NCBI GenBank assembly: GCA_012032965.1
Contig: JAAUPT010000045.1
Location: forward strand, 1-8,874
Direction: 5' to 3'
Source of the DNA: Nitrospira sp.
GTDB lineage: Bacteria; Nitrospirota; Nitrospiria; Nitrospirales; Nitrospiraceae
DNA length: 8,874 nucleotides
Positions within the stretch are counted from its first letter, which is position 1, and each line of letters starts with the position of its first letter. A program made the position numbers and the translations under genes. Positions 1-6,394 of this stretch are shown piece by piece. Under the pieces are notes generated by a model. The model was given only the letters and a program-made list of their open reading frames with translations, ran no database searches and was not told where the DNA came from.

Positions 1-282
1 GGATCATGTATGCTCCGGAACGCCAGTATCGCGCGGAGGTGTGCCTTCAAATCCCGATTTTCGATCGCGGGCACTATGGTGCGAAGCCGGATCGAGGTCT
101 TGAGGAGTTACTCGCGACGGCAGAATGTTTGCTTCGACAGTTGGGGGCAAGGCGTGGAACGTGGGATGAGCACAAGAGTGTCACGACACAGGTTGAGGAT
201 CGGTGTGAGGACCATGCTCGAGCAGCCAAGGATGGACGTTGAGTCCGGTGAACGCGTCGGACAACGAGGATCAAACCAGTGA
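1..282 (+). other. Unassigned stretch upstream of the RND adaptor; possible 3' end or remnant of a gene
   Basis: No family could be assigned with confidence. Two plus-strand frames are open from the left edge. One ends with TGA at 280-282, which overlaps the GTG start of the adaptor (GTGA, 279-282), the arrangement of translationally coupled genes. Its protein, however, is rich in Arg, Ser and Cys and looks like a non-coding frame. The other frame ends at 242 and has more protein-like composition. It contains LQIPIFDRG (nt about 48-72), which resembles the IPIFDGG motif of TolC-family proteins, including the one at 7406 in this window. Only about 70 codons follow before the adaptor, whereas about 115 follow that motif in the TolC gene here, so an intact TolC end is not supported. 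It could be a decayed TolC tail or an unrelated gene end. Confidence 0.25.
266..281 (+). promoter_or_regulatory. Ribosome-binding site that sets the GTG start of the RND adaptor
   Basis: GAGGA at 266-270 lies 8 nt before GTG at 279. The alternative in-frame ATG at 288 would have too long a spacing and would remove the Lys-Arg of the lipoprotein signal peptide, so the GTG is preferred. Confidence 0.6.
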
Positions 283-1324
283 AACGAATGCTCATCGTGT
301 TGCTGCTCTTGACCGGCTGCGGATCCAAGGAAGAGCCGACCACAACGGTGGTGTCGGCTGCTCCACAGAAGACCATTCAGGCTGTGGTGTTCGAGGCCCA
401 ACAGACGTCGGTGCCGATTCGCGTTGAAGTGACCGGTCAGGTCGCTCCGATCTTCCAAGCCACACTCTCCAGTCGTATCCAAGGCACGATCGACAAGTTG
501 ATGGTGCGAGAGGGAACAAAGGTCTCCAAAGGTCAGCTCCTAATCCAGCTGGACAATCGAGATCTCCAAGCGGACCTGGCTCGTGCTAACGCGGAGTCGA
601 GAATGCCAAGGCACACCTCGACCGTATGAACCAGCTCTATGAGACGGATGCCGTGTCGAAACAGGAGCTGGAGAATGCCACCAGGGCCTATCGAGTGGCG
701 GAGGCGAATCGTAAGGCGGTTGAAGCTCAGCTCAGCTACACAGTGGTGAGAGCGCCTTTCGACGGTGTCATCACCGAACAAAAGGTGGAGGCCGGCGAAT
801 TAGCCTCGCCGGGGCAGCCACTGCTCAAAATGGAAGACCCTCGACGTCTCCGGCTGGAAGCCACGGTGGCGGAAGGTGATCTAAAGTCCGTTTCTAACGG
901 AGACAAGATTTCTGTGGTCATTGATGCGTTGGGAGTGGAGGTCTTGATCGGAAGGGTCAGTCACATTCTCCCTGCCGGCGATCCACAAACTCACACCTTT
1001 ATGGTCAAGGTTGATTTGCCCAACACCCCCGGACTGAAGACCGGCATGTTCGGTCGGTTCCAGCTCGACAAAGGTGCCAGGCCAACCATTCTGGTTCCGG
1101 TGACAGCCATCGTCGAACGGGGTGAACTGACCAGCCTCTATGCCGTGGGAGCGAATCATGTCGCGCGGCTTCGGTGGGTCAAGCTCGGGCGGCGATTCGA
1201 CCCACAGGTGGAGATCCTTGCTGGCCTCAACGAGGGCGAGCGAGTTTTGACAGACGGCAGCCAGGGTGTTGATGGAGCCAGGGTCCAGATCGTCGAGACG
1301 GTGGCTGCGCCAACGCCGAAGTAG
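279..1324 (+). pseudogene. RND efflux periplasmic adaptor (membrane fusion) lipoprotein, frameshifted
   Basis: This is the periplasmic adaptor that links an RND pump to an outer-membrane channel. The start is GTG 279. The signal peptide MKRMLIVLLLLTGC ends in a lipobox (LTGC), so Cys14 should be lipidated and anchor the protein to a membrane. Next come the first half of the lipoyl/barrel-sandwich domain (about residues 54-97, with VREGTKVSKGQLL), an alpha-hairpin, the second lipoyl half (VRAPFDGVITEQKVEAGE) and a beta-barrel part ending LKTGMFGRF, then a membrane-proximal domain. The frame is broken after codon 106: reading starts in one frame (stop at 627-629) and continues from about 599 in another (ENAKAHLDRMNQLYETDAVSKQEL). 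Adding one base in GAG-TCGAG, for example GAGGTCGAG, restores about 348 residues, a normal family length. The stop is TAG at 1322-1324. The RND permease follows after 78 bp and should be its partner. The gene is either an early pseudogene or has a sequencing indel; the substrate is unknown. Confidence 0.9.
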
Positions 1325-1402
1325 CGCGTCGATCGCCGTGGGTCAACCGGTAGACAGCGACATGCCCAGGGAAGAACGATCTGAGTTTGTGACGAATGAG
1401 GC

Positions 1403-4400
1403 ATGATGGACTATCGCCCAGGACTCAGCGGCCGCATTGCCACCCTCTTCATCGATAGTAAACTCACGCCGCTCATCATGGTAGGTGTGCTGGTGCTGGG
1501 CCTGTTTGCGGTGATCGGTACCCCTCGTGAGGAAGAGCCGCAGATTGTGGTGCCGATGGCCGATGTCTGGCTGCCATTTCCGGGCGCCTCAGCCAAAGTC
1601 GTCGAAGAGCAACTCACCAAGCCGTTTGAACGTAAGCTATCCGAAATCAAAGGCGTCGAATACGTCTATTCCATTTCACGCCCAGGCGGTGCGCTGATCA
1701 TCGTCCGGTTCTATGTCGGCCAGCCGATGGAACAGAGCCTGGTCGATCTCTACGACAAGCTGATGTCAAACCAAGACCTGTTACCGCCAGGGGCCGAGCC
1801 TTTTCTGGTCAAGCCAAAGGATGTGAATGATGTTCCGATCGTCACCCTCACGCTCTCCAGCGAGCGATACGGCGAATTCGAACTCCATCGTCTCGCCGAA
1901 CAGGTATTGGAGGAGAGCAAGAAAGTATCCGGCACGTCGGCTGGATTTATTGTCGGCGGACGGCCGCGCGAGCTGCGCATCCAAATCGATCCAACGAGGC
2001 TCAAGGCCTATGGGCTGACGCCTCTCCAGGTCGCGAACGTGATACGTGGGGAAAATCGAGCGTTATCGACGGGTCGCTTTGACAGCCGCAATCAAAGTTT
2101 GCTCGTGGAGACTGGCCGATTCATCCGATCACGTGAAGATCTGGAAAGCCTGGTAGTCGGTGTCAGTGAGCAGCGGCCCGTCTATCTGCGTCAGGTCGCG
2201 GAGGTAACGGACGGGCCAGCCGAGGCGACGAGCTATGTCTGGTTCGGTCTCGGACCCGGTGGGGCCCGAGTTGTCTCGCCTGATGCCTCACGTCTCGTAT
2301 CGAACGAATCCCCCGCCGTGACTGTCGCGATTGCGAAGCAAGCCGGCATGAATGCGGTCACTGTCGCCGCCGAGGTGATCCGAAAAGTCGAAGACATGAA
2401 AGGTGTGACGATTCCATCGGACGTACGTGTGACCGTGACTCGTGATTACGGAGAAACGGCCCAGGAGAAGTCCAATGAACTGTTATGGCATCTTCTGATC
2501 GCAGTGGTCGCGGTCGTGGTCTTTCTCGGTGTGGCATTGGGTGCGAGGCCGGCTCTCGTCGTCTCGATCGCGATCCCTCTGACCCTTGCCTTAACGCTCT
2601 TTACCTCGATGATGATCGGGTACACGATCAACCGGGTGACCTTGTTTGCCCTCATTTTTTCGATCGGTATTCTTGTGGACGATGCGATCGTGGTCGTTGA
2701 GAATACGTACCGACATCTGAAGATGCCCCTCGGGTCTCATCACGAAGCCTCCATCAAGGCGGTGGATGAAGTCGGAAACCCCACGATCCTGGCGACATTC
2801 ACCGTCATTGCCGCGCTCTTGCCGATGGCCTTCGTCTCTGGGTTGATGGGTCCTTACATGAGACCGATTCCTGTCAATGCCTCCATTGCGATGTTTTTTT
2901 CGTTGCTGGTCGCCTTCATTGTGATCCCCTGGTTTTGCCAAACCTGCTACCGCCCCGGAGTTGCCGTGGCGGGTGTCGAACATGAAGGTGACGAGCGAGG
3001 GCTCACCGCTCGGATCTATCGGCGCGTCCTTTCCCCATTGTTGGCTCATCCGATTCTAGCGTACGCGTTTCTCGGGGTGGTCGGTCTGTTGCTCGTAGGG
3101 TCAACCGTGTTGTTCTACACCCGCCACGTCGTGGTAAAAATGCTCCCGTTCGACAATAAGAGTGAAATTCAGCTGGTGATCGATATGCCGGAAAGCACGA
3201 CGCTCGAAGAGACCGCACGAGTTACGCAGGCGTTGGGACGATACGTAAGGTCTGTCCCGGAGGTGCGGGACTATCAAGCATATGTCGGGACGGCGTCGCC
3301 GTTTAATTTCAGCGGGCTGGTCCGCCACTATTACTTACGGGAACAACCACACGAGGCCGATATCCAGATCAATTTAGTGGCGAAACACGAGCGTGACGCC
3401 CAAAGTCACGAGATCGCTCAGCGGATTCGTCCTTCCGTGCACGAGATCGCTCGGGAGTTTCGTGCGAACGTGAAGATCGTTGAAGTACCTCCCGGTCCCC
3501 CCGTGCAATCGGTGCTGGTCGCGGAGGTGTACGGTCCCGATTACCACCGGCAGCTTGCTGTGGCCCATGAGGTGCGGACCTTATTCGAGACCACGTCGGG
3601 AGTAGTGGACGTGGATGACTATATCGAAGCAGATCAGGTGAAATACGTCTTCACAGTCGATCGGGCAAAGGCCGCCCTCGCCGGTATTCCTTCTCAGGAC
3701 ATTGTGAATACCCTACGCATGGCGCTGCAGGGATCCAAGGTTGGGCTGGTTCATATTCCTGAAGAGAAGAGCCCGGTACAAATTGTGTTGCGCTTACCGC
3801 TCGCCGAGCGGACCGGCTTGGAGCACTTGGGAGAGATTGGCATGCGCACGAGCGCCGGCGGCATCGTCCAACTGTCCGAACTGCTCAAGATCGAGCACAC
3901 AGTTCAGGACAAGGCGATCTATCACAAGAATCAGAAGCCGGTGGTCTATGTGGTTGCCGACGTCGGCGGTCCGGGGGCGGAAAAGGCCGAGAGTCCGGTC
4001 TATGGTGTGCTAGGGGTCGGGAAGAAAGTGGAGAGCTTCCGACCGGCGGAAGGCTATCAGATCGAACAATACTACGCGGCGCAGCCTTGGTCGGAAGAGA
4101 AAATCACGATGAAATGGGATGGAGAATGGCACATCACCTATGAACGTTCCGTGATATGGGGATTGCCTTTGCCGTGGCCATGTTGCTGATATATCTATTG
4201 ATCGTCGGACAGTTTCAATCGTTTATCACGCCGCTGATCATCATGGCTCCTATCCCGCTCACGCTGATCGGCATTCTGCCGGGGCATTGGTTAACCGGAT
4301 CGTACTTCACCGCCACGTCGATGATTGGGTTCATCGCGCTCGCCGGCATCATCGTGAGAAACTCCATCCTCCTGGTCGATTTCATTCAGCTACAAGAACG

Positions 4401-4710
4401 AGCGGGTGTTTCCCTATCAGAAGCCGTGATCACAGCGGGTGCGATTCGGACGCGTCCCATTTTGCTGACAGCCGCCGCGCTGATGGTGGGCGCTTTTGTC
4501 ATCATCCTCGATCCGATCTTTCAAGGGTTGGCCGTCTCGTTGCTCTTCGGGGTCGGCGCATCGACGCTGCTGACTCTCGTCGTGATTCCGGTGGTCTACT
4601 ACCACATGATGGGAAACCCGGCTGGCCCGAACCATGCTGGTGGGAAGGAAATCCTAGGACACGGAGATACCATCTCTCATCGCGAACCTTCACGTGTAGT
4701 TCCTGCCTAA
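1403..4710 (+). pseudogene. RND-family inner-membrane efflux permease, frameshifted before TM8
   Basis: This is a proton-driven RND pump of the AcrB/MdtC type (HAE-like), the partner of the adaptor upstream. Two adjacent ATGs (1403, 1406) are possible starts; GAGG at 1398-1401 favours 1406. TM1 is at about residues 22-39, followed by EEEPQ and the porter domain. The TM2-TM6 block includes TM4 with GILVDDAIVVVEN, whose two Asp (about 426-427) match the proton-relay Asp pair of AcrB. TM7 and the second periplasmic domain follow. At about 4144 the frame shifts: the first frame stops at 4187-4189, while the frame carrying TM8-TM12 resumes as [18 protein letters not shown] and ends with TAA at 4708-4710. 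One added base near GAACG restores about 1100 residues, close to the upper end of the family range. In TM10 the usual AcrB Lys-Asn is Arg-Asn ([10 protein letters not shown], codon 4357). As written, the first product lacks TM8-12 and should not pump. No heavy-metal (CusA-type) methionine signature was noted; the substrate is not predictable. Confidence 0.92.
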
Positions 4711-4741
4711 TTGCGCCATGAAAACGCGCGGGTTCCTCTCA

Positions 4742-4765
4742 GCCGATAGACACATGTCTATCGGC
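4742..4765 (+). terminator. Stem-loop terminator after the RND operon
   Basis: GCCGATAGAC (4742-4751) pairs perfectly with GTCTATCGGC (4756-4765) around the loop ACAT, a 10-bp stem starting 32 nt after the permease stop. The following sequence (GCCCTTCTCGTATT) is pyrimidine-rich but lacks a clean run of T, so it is a moderate intrinsic terminator or a stem that protects the mRNA 3' end. Confidence 0.6.
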
Positions 4766-4878
4766 GCCCTTCTCGTATTCTGACTTTGGTCGCAGACGCA
4801 CCGTTTTGTTATCAAAGTAATAAGAAATGCATACAGCGTTGCTTGCTAACTAGAGGCTGGTAGGGTTTGTTTTAAAAC

Positions 4879-4894
4879 CTAGGTCAGTACCTAG
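4879..4894. repeat. Short inverted repeat CTAGGT-CAGT-ACCTAG, possible operator
   Basis: CTAGGT (4879-4884) and ACCTAG (4889-4894) form a perfect inverted repeat with a 4-nt centre. ACCTAG also occurs twice in direct orientation (4877-4882 and 4889-4894). It sits inside a cluster of four CTAG tetranucleotides (4850, 4879, 4891, 4917). Function is unknown; an operator or small hairpin is possible. Confidence 0.4.
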
Positions 4895-4978
4895 TGTTGA
4901 TTAGCTGCGTTCTCTTCTAGAGTGCGGCACCGACGGGTTCTCGTTGGCGCGCAGTATCAGAGAACTTGTTCCTCTTCC

Positions 4979-5021
4979 TGTATCGATTTCGATTCACTCT
5001 GCACGTATCCAAATCGATACA
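4979..5021. repeat. 11-bp perfect inverted repeat with 21-bp spacer, candidate regulator-binding site
   Basis: TGTATCGATTT (4979-4989) is exactly reverse-complementary to AAATCGATACA (5011-5021). Each arm holds the self-complementary core ATCGAT, and the two cores are 31 bp apart, close to three helical turns. That favours two protein dimers on one face of the DNA. The site lies about 150 bp upstream of the sigma-54 activator start. An RNA stem-loop with a 21-nt loop is the alternative. Confidence 0.5.
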
Positions 5022-5059
5022 AAGCGCTCCTGCCTAAACAGGATGCAGAGAGGAGAAAG

Positions 5060-5109
5060 GCAATAAATCAATCCCTTGGGTCCAAGGATGGGGACGGTGC
5101 AGTTATTGC
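5060..5109. repeat. Nested inverted repeats upstream of the activator gene
   Basis: An outer pair, GCAATAA (5060-5066) and TTATTGC (5103-5109), encloses an inner near-palindrome CCTTGG-GT-CCAAGG (5074-5087). The nesting could form a structured leader RNA or a set of binding sites. The TTTCTCTCGTT after the outer arm is weakly terminator-like. No riboswitch class is recognised. Confidence 0.3.
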
Positions 5110-5141
5110 TTTCTCTCGTTAGCGACTCTGGCTGGGAATGA

Positions 5142-5153
5142 CATACATGTATG
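5142..5153. promoter_or_regulatory. Perfect 12-bp palindrome next to the activator RBS, possible operator
   Basis: CATACATGTATG is fully self-complementary and ends 2 bp before the AGGAG ribosome-binding site of the activator gene. A protein bound here would block transcription or the start region, which would suit autoregulation. This role is inferred from position only. Confidence 0.4.
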
Positions 5154-5155
5154 CT

Positions 5156-5171
5156 AGGAGCTAATCATATG
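5156..5171 (+). promoter_or_regulatory. Ribosome-binding site that fixes the activator start at 5169
   Basis: AGGAG at 5156-5160 lies 8 nt before ATG 5169. An in-frame ATG at 5151 is upstream of, and overlaps the approach to, this Shine-Dalgarno and has no good site of its own, so the longer start is rejected. Confidence 0.75.
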
Positions 5172-6167
5172 CACCACGTAGAAGAAATGATTGGAACGAG
5201 TCCCGCTATGTGTGTGGTGTTCGACTTGGTCCACAAGGTGGCCAAGACAGACATGCCTGTCTTGATCACCGGTGAAACGGGCACCGGCAAGGAACTCATT
5301 GCGCGAGCGATCCATGAGCAGAGCCTGAGAGAGCAGGGTCCGTTTGTGCCGATCAATTGCGGTGCCATCCCAGAAACATTGTTGGAGTCTGAACTGTTTG
5401 GACATGAACAGGGGGCCTTTACCGGAGCGGTGCAACGAAAGAAAGGCAGGTTGGAAGGAGCAGCCAGAGGGACCTTGTTGCTGGATGAAGTTGGCGATCT
5501 GCTGTCGTCTTTGCAGGTTAAACTGCTTCGGTTTTTGCAGGAAGGCACATTCGAACGAGTCGGCGGTCAGGAAACCCTACACGTGGAGGCTCGAATTATT
5601 GGCGCGACCAACGTTGACCTGAAGGCCGCCATTGAGAAGAAACGGTTTCGAGAGGATCTCTACTACCGGCTGGGTGTGCTGCAGATTCATCTTCCTCCGC
5701 TTCGGGAACGTGGGGAAGATACCTTGCTCATGGCAATGCGCTTCCTGAGATACGCCGCAGATTCGAATCGCAGGGCGATCTGGGGGTATACCTCCGAAGC
5801 TCTCCAGGCGATTCGCACCTACCACTGGCCTGGGAACGTGCGGGAGCTCAACAATCGAGTCAGGCGTGCTGTGATCATGGCCGAGGGGCGAGAAATTACG
5901 CCGCATGACCTGGGTTTGACCCGCGAGACCACCCAAGAAGGAGGGGATCCACTCGATTCCTTAAAAGTCGCCCAACGTCGGATTGAAGTGGAGATGATCG
6001 TCAAGGCGATCAGTCTGCATCGAGGGAACCTGACCCGCGTGGCCCGCGATCTTGATGTGAGTCGAACGACGTTGTATCGCAAACTTCGGGAATACAACCT
6101 GCAAAGCCTCGTGCCTCCTGTTCATCATCCAGTTCCGTCAGCATTCCCAATTGAAACACTGTCTTGA
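5169..6167 (+). CDS. Sigma-54 dependent transcriptional activator (AAA+ plus Fis-type HTH, no receiver domain)
   Basis: This is an enhancer-binding protein that uses ATP to open sigma-54 RNA polymerase promoters. At 332 residues it is nearly only the AAA+ domain and a DNA-binding domain, in the size range of PspF. Visible motifs: Walker A GETGTGKE (35-42), the sigma-54 contact loop GAFTGA (82-87), Walker B GTLLLDE (101-107), sensor I ATN (146-148), arginine-finger region FREDLYYRL (160-168), sensor II WPGNVREL (220-227) and a Fis-type HTH near residues 287-310 (LTRVARDLDVSRTTLYRKL). All catalytic motifs are intact. There is no N-terminal receiver, GAF or PAS domain, so activity must be controlled by another protein, by expression level, or not at all. 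The AAA+ start (MIGTSPAM...VAKTDMPVLITGETGTGKEL) resembles that of PrsR-type (PEP-CTERM-associated) regulators, which normally carry a receiver; this is from memory. Downstream lie a sigma-54 promoter and enhancer-like half-sites, so the tolC operon is the likely target. Confidence 0.95.
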   Translation: MHHVEEMIGTSPAMCVVFDLVHKVAKTDMPVLITGETGTGKELIARAIHEQSLREQGPFVPINCGAIPETLLESELFGHEQGAFTGAVQRKKGRLEGAARGTLLLDEVGDLLSSLQVKLLRFLQEGTFERVGGQETLHVEARIIGATNVDLKAAIEKKRFREDLYYRLGVLQIHLPPLRERGEDTLLMAMRFLRYAADSNRRAIWGYTSEALQAIRTYHWPGNVRELNNRVRRAVIMAEGREITPHDLGLTRETTQEGGDPLDSLKVAQRRIEVEMIVKAISLHRGNLTRVARDLDVSRTTLYRKLREYNLQSLVPPVHHPVPSAFPIETLS

Positions 6168-6201
6168 CCGGACTGCCCATGCGCGACGCATACTTCCTAG
6201 C

Positions 6202-6220
6202 CTGTTGCCTTCTGCAACAG
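6202..6220. promoter_or_regulatory. Inverted repeat CTGTTGC-N5-GCAACAG, candidate enhancer (UAS) for the sigma-54 activator
   Basis: The 7-bp arms at 6202-6208 and 6214-6220 are perfectly complementary around CTTCT. The site is centred about 127 bp upstream of the -24/-12 promoter at 6338, a typical enhancer distance for a Fis-type-HTH activator dimer. Since it also lies 34 nt after the activator stop and a short TTTT follows a few bases later, it may also act as a weak terminator. Confidence 0.55.
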
Positions 6221-6241
6221 TGGTGATTTTCCCACTGTCGC
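6217..6241. promoter_or_regulatory. Second, overlapping inverted repeat ACAGTGG-N8-CCACTGT, part of the candidate enhancer
   Basis: ACAGTGG (6217-6223) pairs with CCACTGT (6232-6238) around 8 nt. It shares its left half-site with the upstream repeat. With one mismatch the symmetry extends to GCAACAGTGG and CCACTGTCGC, giving a third half-site CTGTCGC (6235-6241). The three half-sites could hold more than one activator dimer. Confidence 0.5.
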
Positions 6242-6337
6242 AAGCCTCCCCTGTGGCTGAGCTCTCCTCACTGCTGCTGTTGTTCAACTTGCCAATTTCT
6301 CAGCCGAAATCCATCATAGTTGGTTCTTTCCCCTTCC

Positions 6338-6353
6338 TGGCTCTCTCTTTGCA
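6338..6353 (+). promoter_or_regulatory. Sigma-54 (-24/-12) promoter of the tolC-hlyD operon
   Basis: TGGCTCT-CTCT-TTGCA fits the consensus TGGCACG-N4-TTGCA. The GG (6339-6340) and GC (6351-6352) are present with exactly 10 bp between them. Transcription would start near 6364, about 31 nt before the tolC ATG. The gene just upstream encodes a sigma-54 activator, which strengthens the call. Confidence 0.8.
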
Positions 6354-6394
6354 GTCCTGCAGTTCAGCGATCCTAATAAGCACAGACTACATTC

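Larger units (their letters stand above)
4766..5168. other. Intergenic region with several symmetric DNA elements, no convincing gene
   Basis: About 400 bp separate the RND operon from the sigma-54 activator. No frame here gives a recognisable protein, and I see no remnant of a receiver domain that the activator might once have carried. The first part (about 4805-4900) is AT-richer than the genes. The stretch holds the inverted repeats and palindromes listed separately. No clear -35/-10 or -24/-12 promoter was found, although the activator must be transcribed from somewhere in it. Confidence 0.6.

Noticed and set aside
591..629. Programmed ribosomal frameshifting in the adaptor or the permease
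   Set aside because: Neither junction (597 or 4144) has a slippery heptamer or an obvious stimulating structure, and these families are not known to use recoding.
1325..1402. Regulatory element or small gene in the adaptor-permease gap
   Set aside because: Only 78 bp with no clear symmetry, promoter or terminator; it looks like ordinary operon spacer.
2591..3049. Long minus-strand frames opposite the RND and adaptor genes (for example 2591-3049, 7959-8459)
   Set aside because: They lie fully opposite well-supported genes, show His/Arg-rich shadow composition, and match no family.
4945..4960. TGGCGCG as a second sigma-54 promoter before the activator
   Set aside because: The -24 half looks right but the position of the required GC holds CA, so the -12 element is missing.
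4922..5122. A 66-codon reading frame starting with GTG in the intergenic region
   Set aside because: No ribosome-binding site, no recognisable family, and it runs through the inverted repeats at 4979-5109.
5151..5168. Upstream ATG start for the sigma-54 activator
   Set aside because: AGGAG at 5156-5160 sits between this ATG and ATG 5169 with ideal spacing to the latter.
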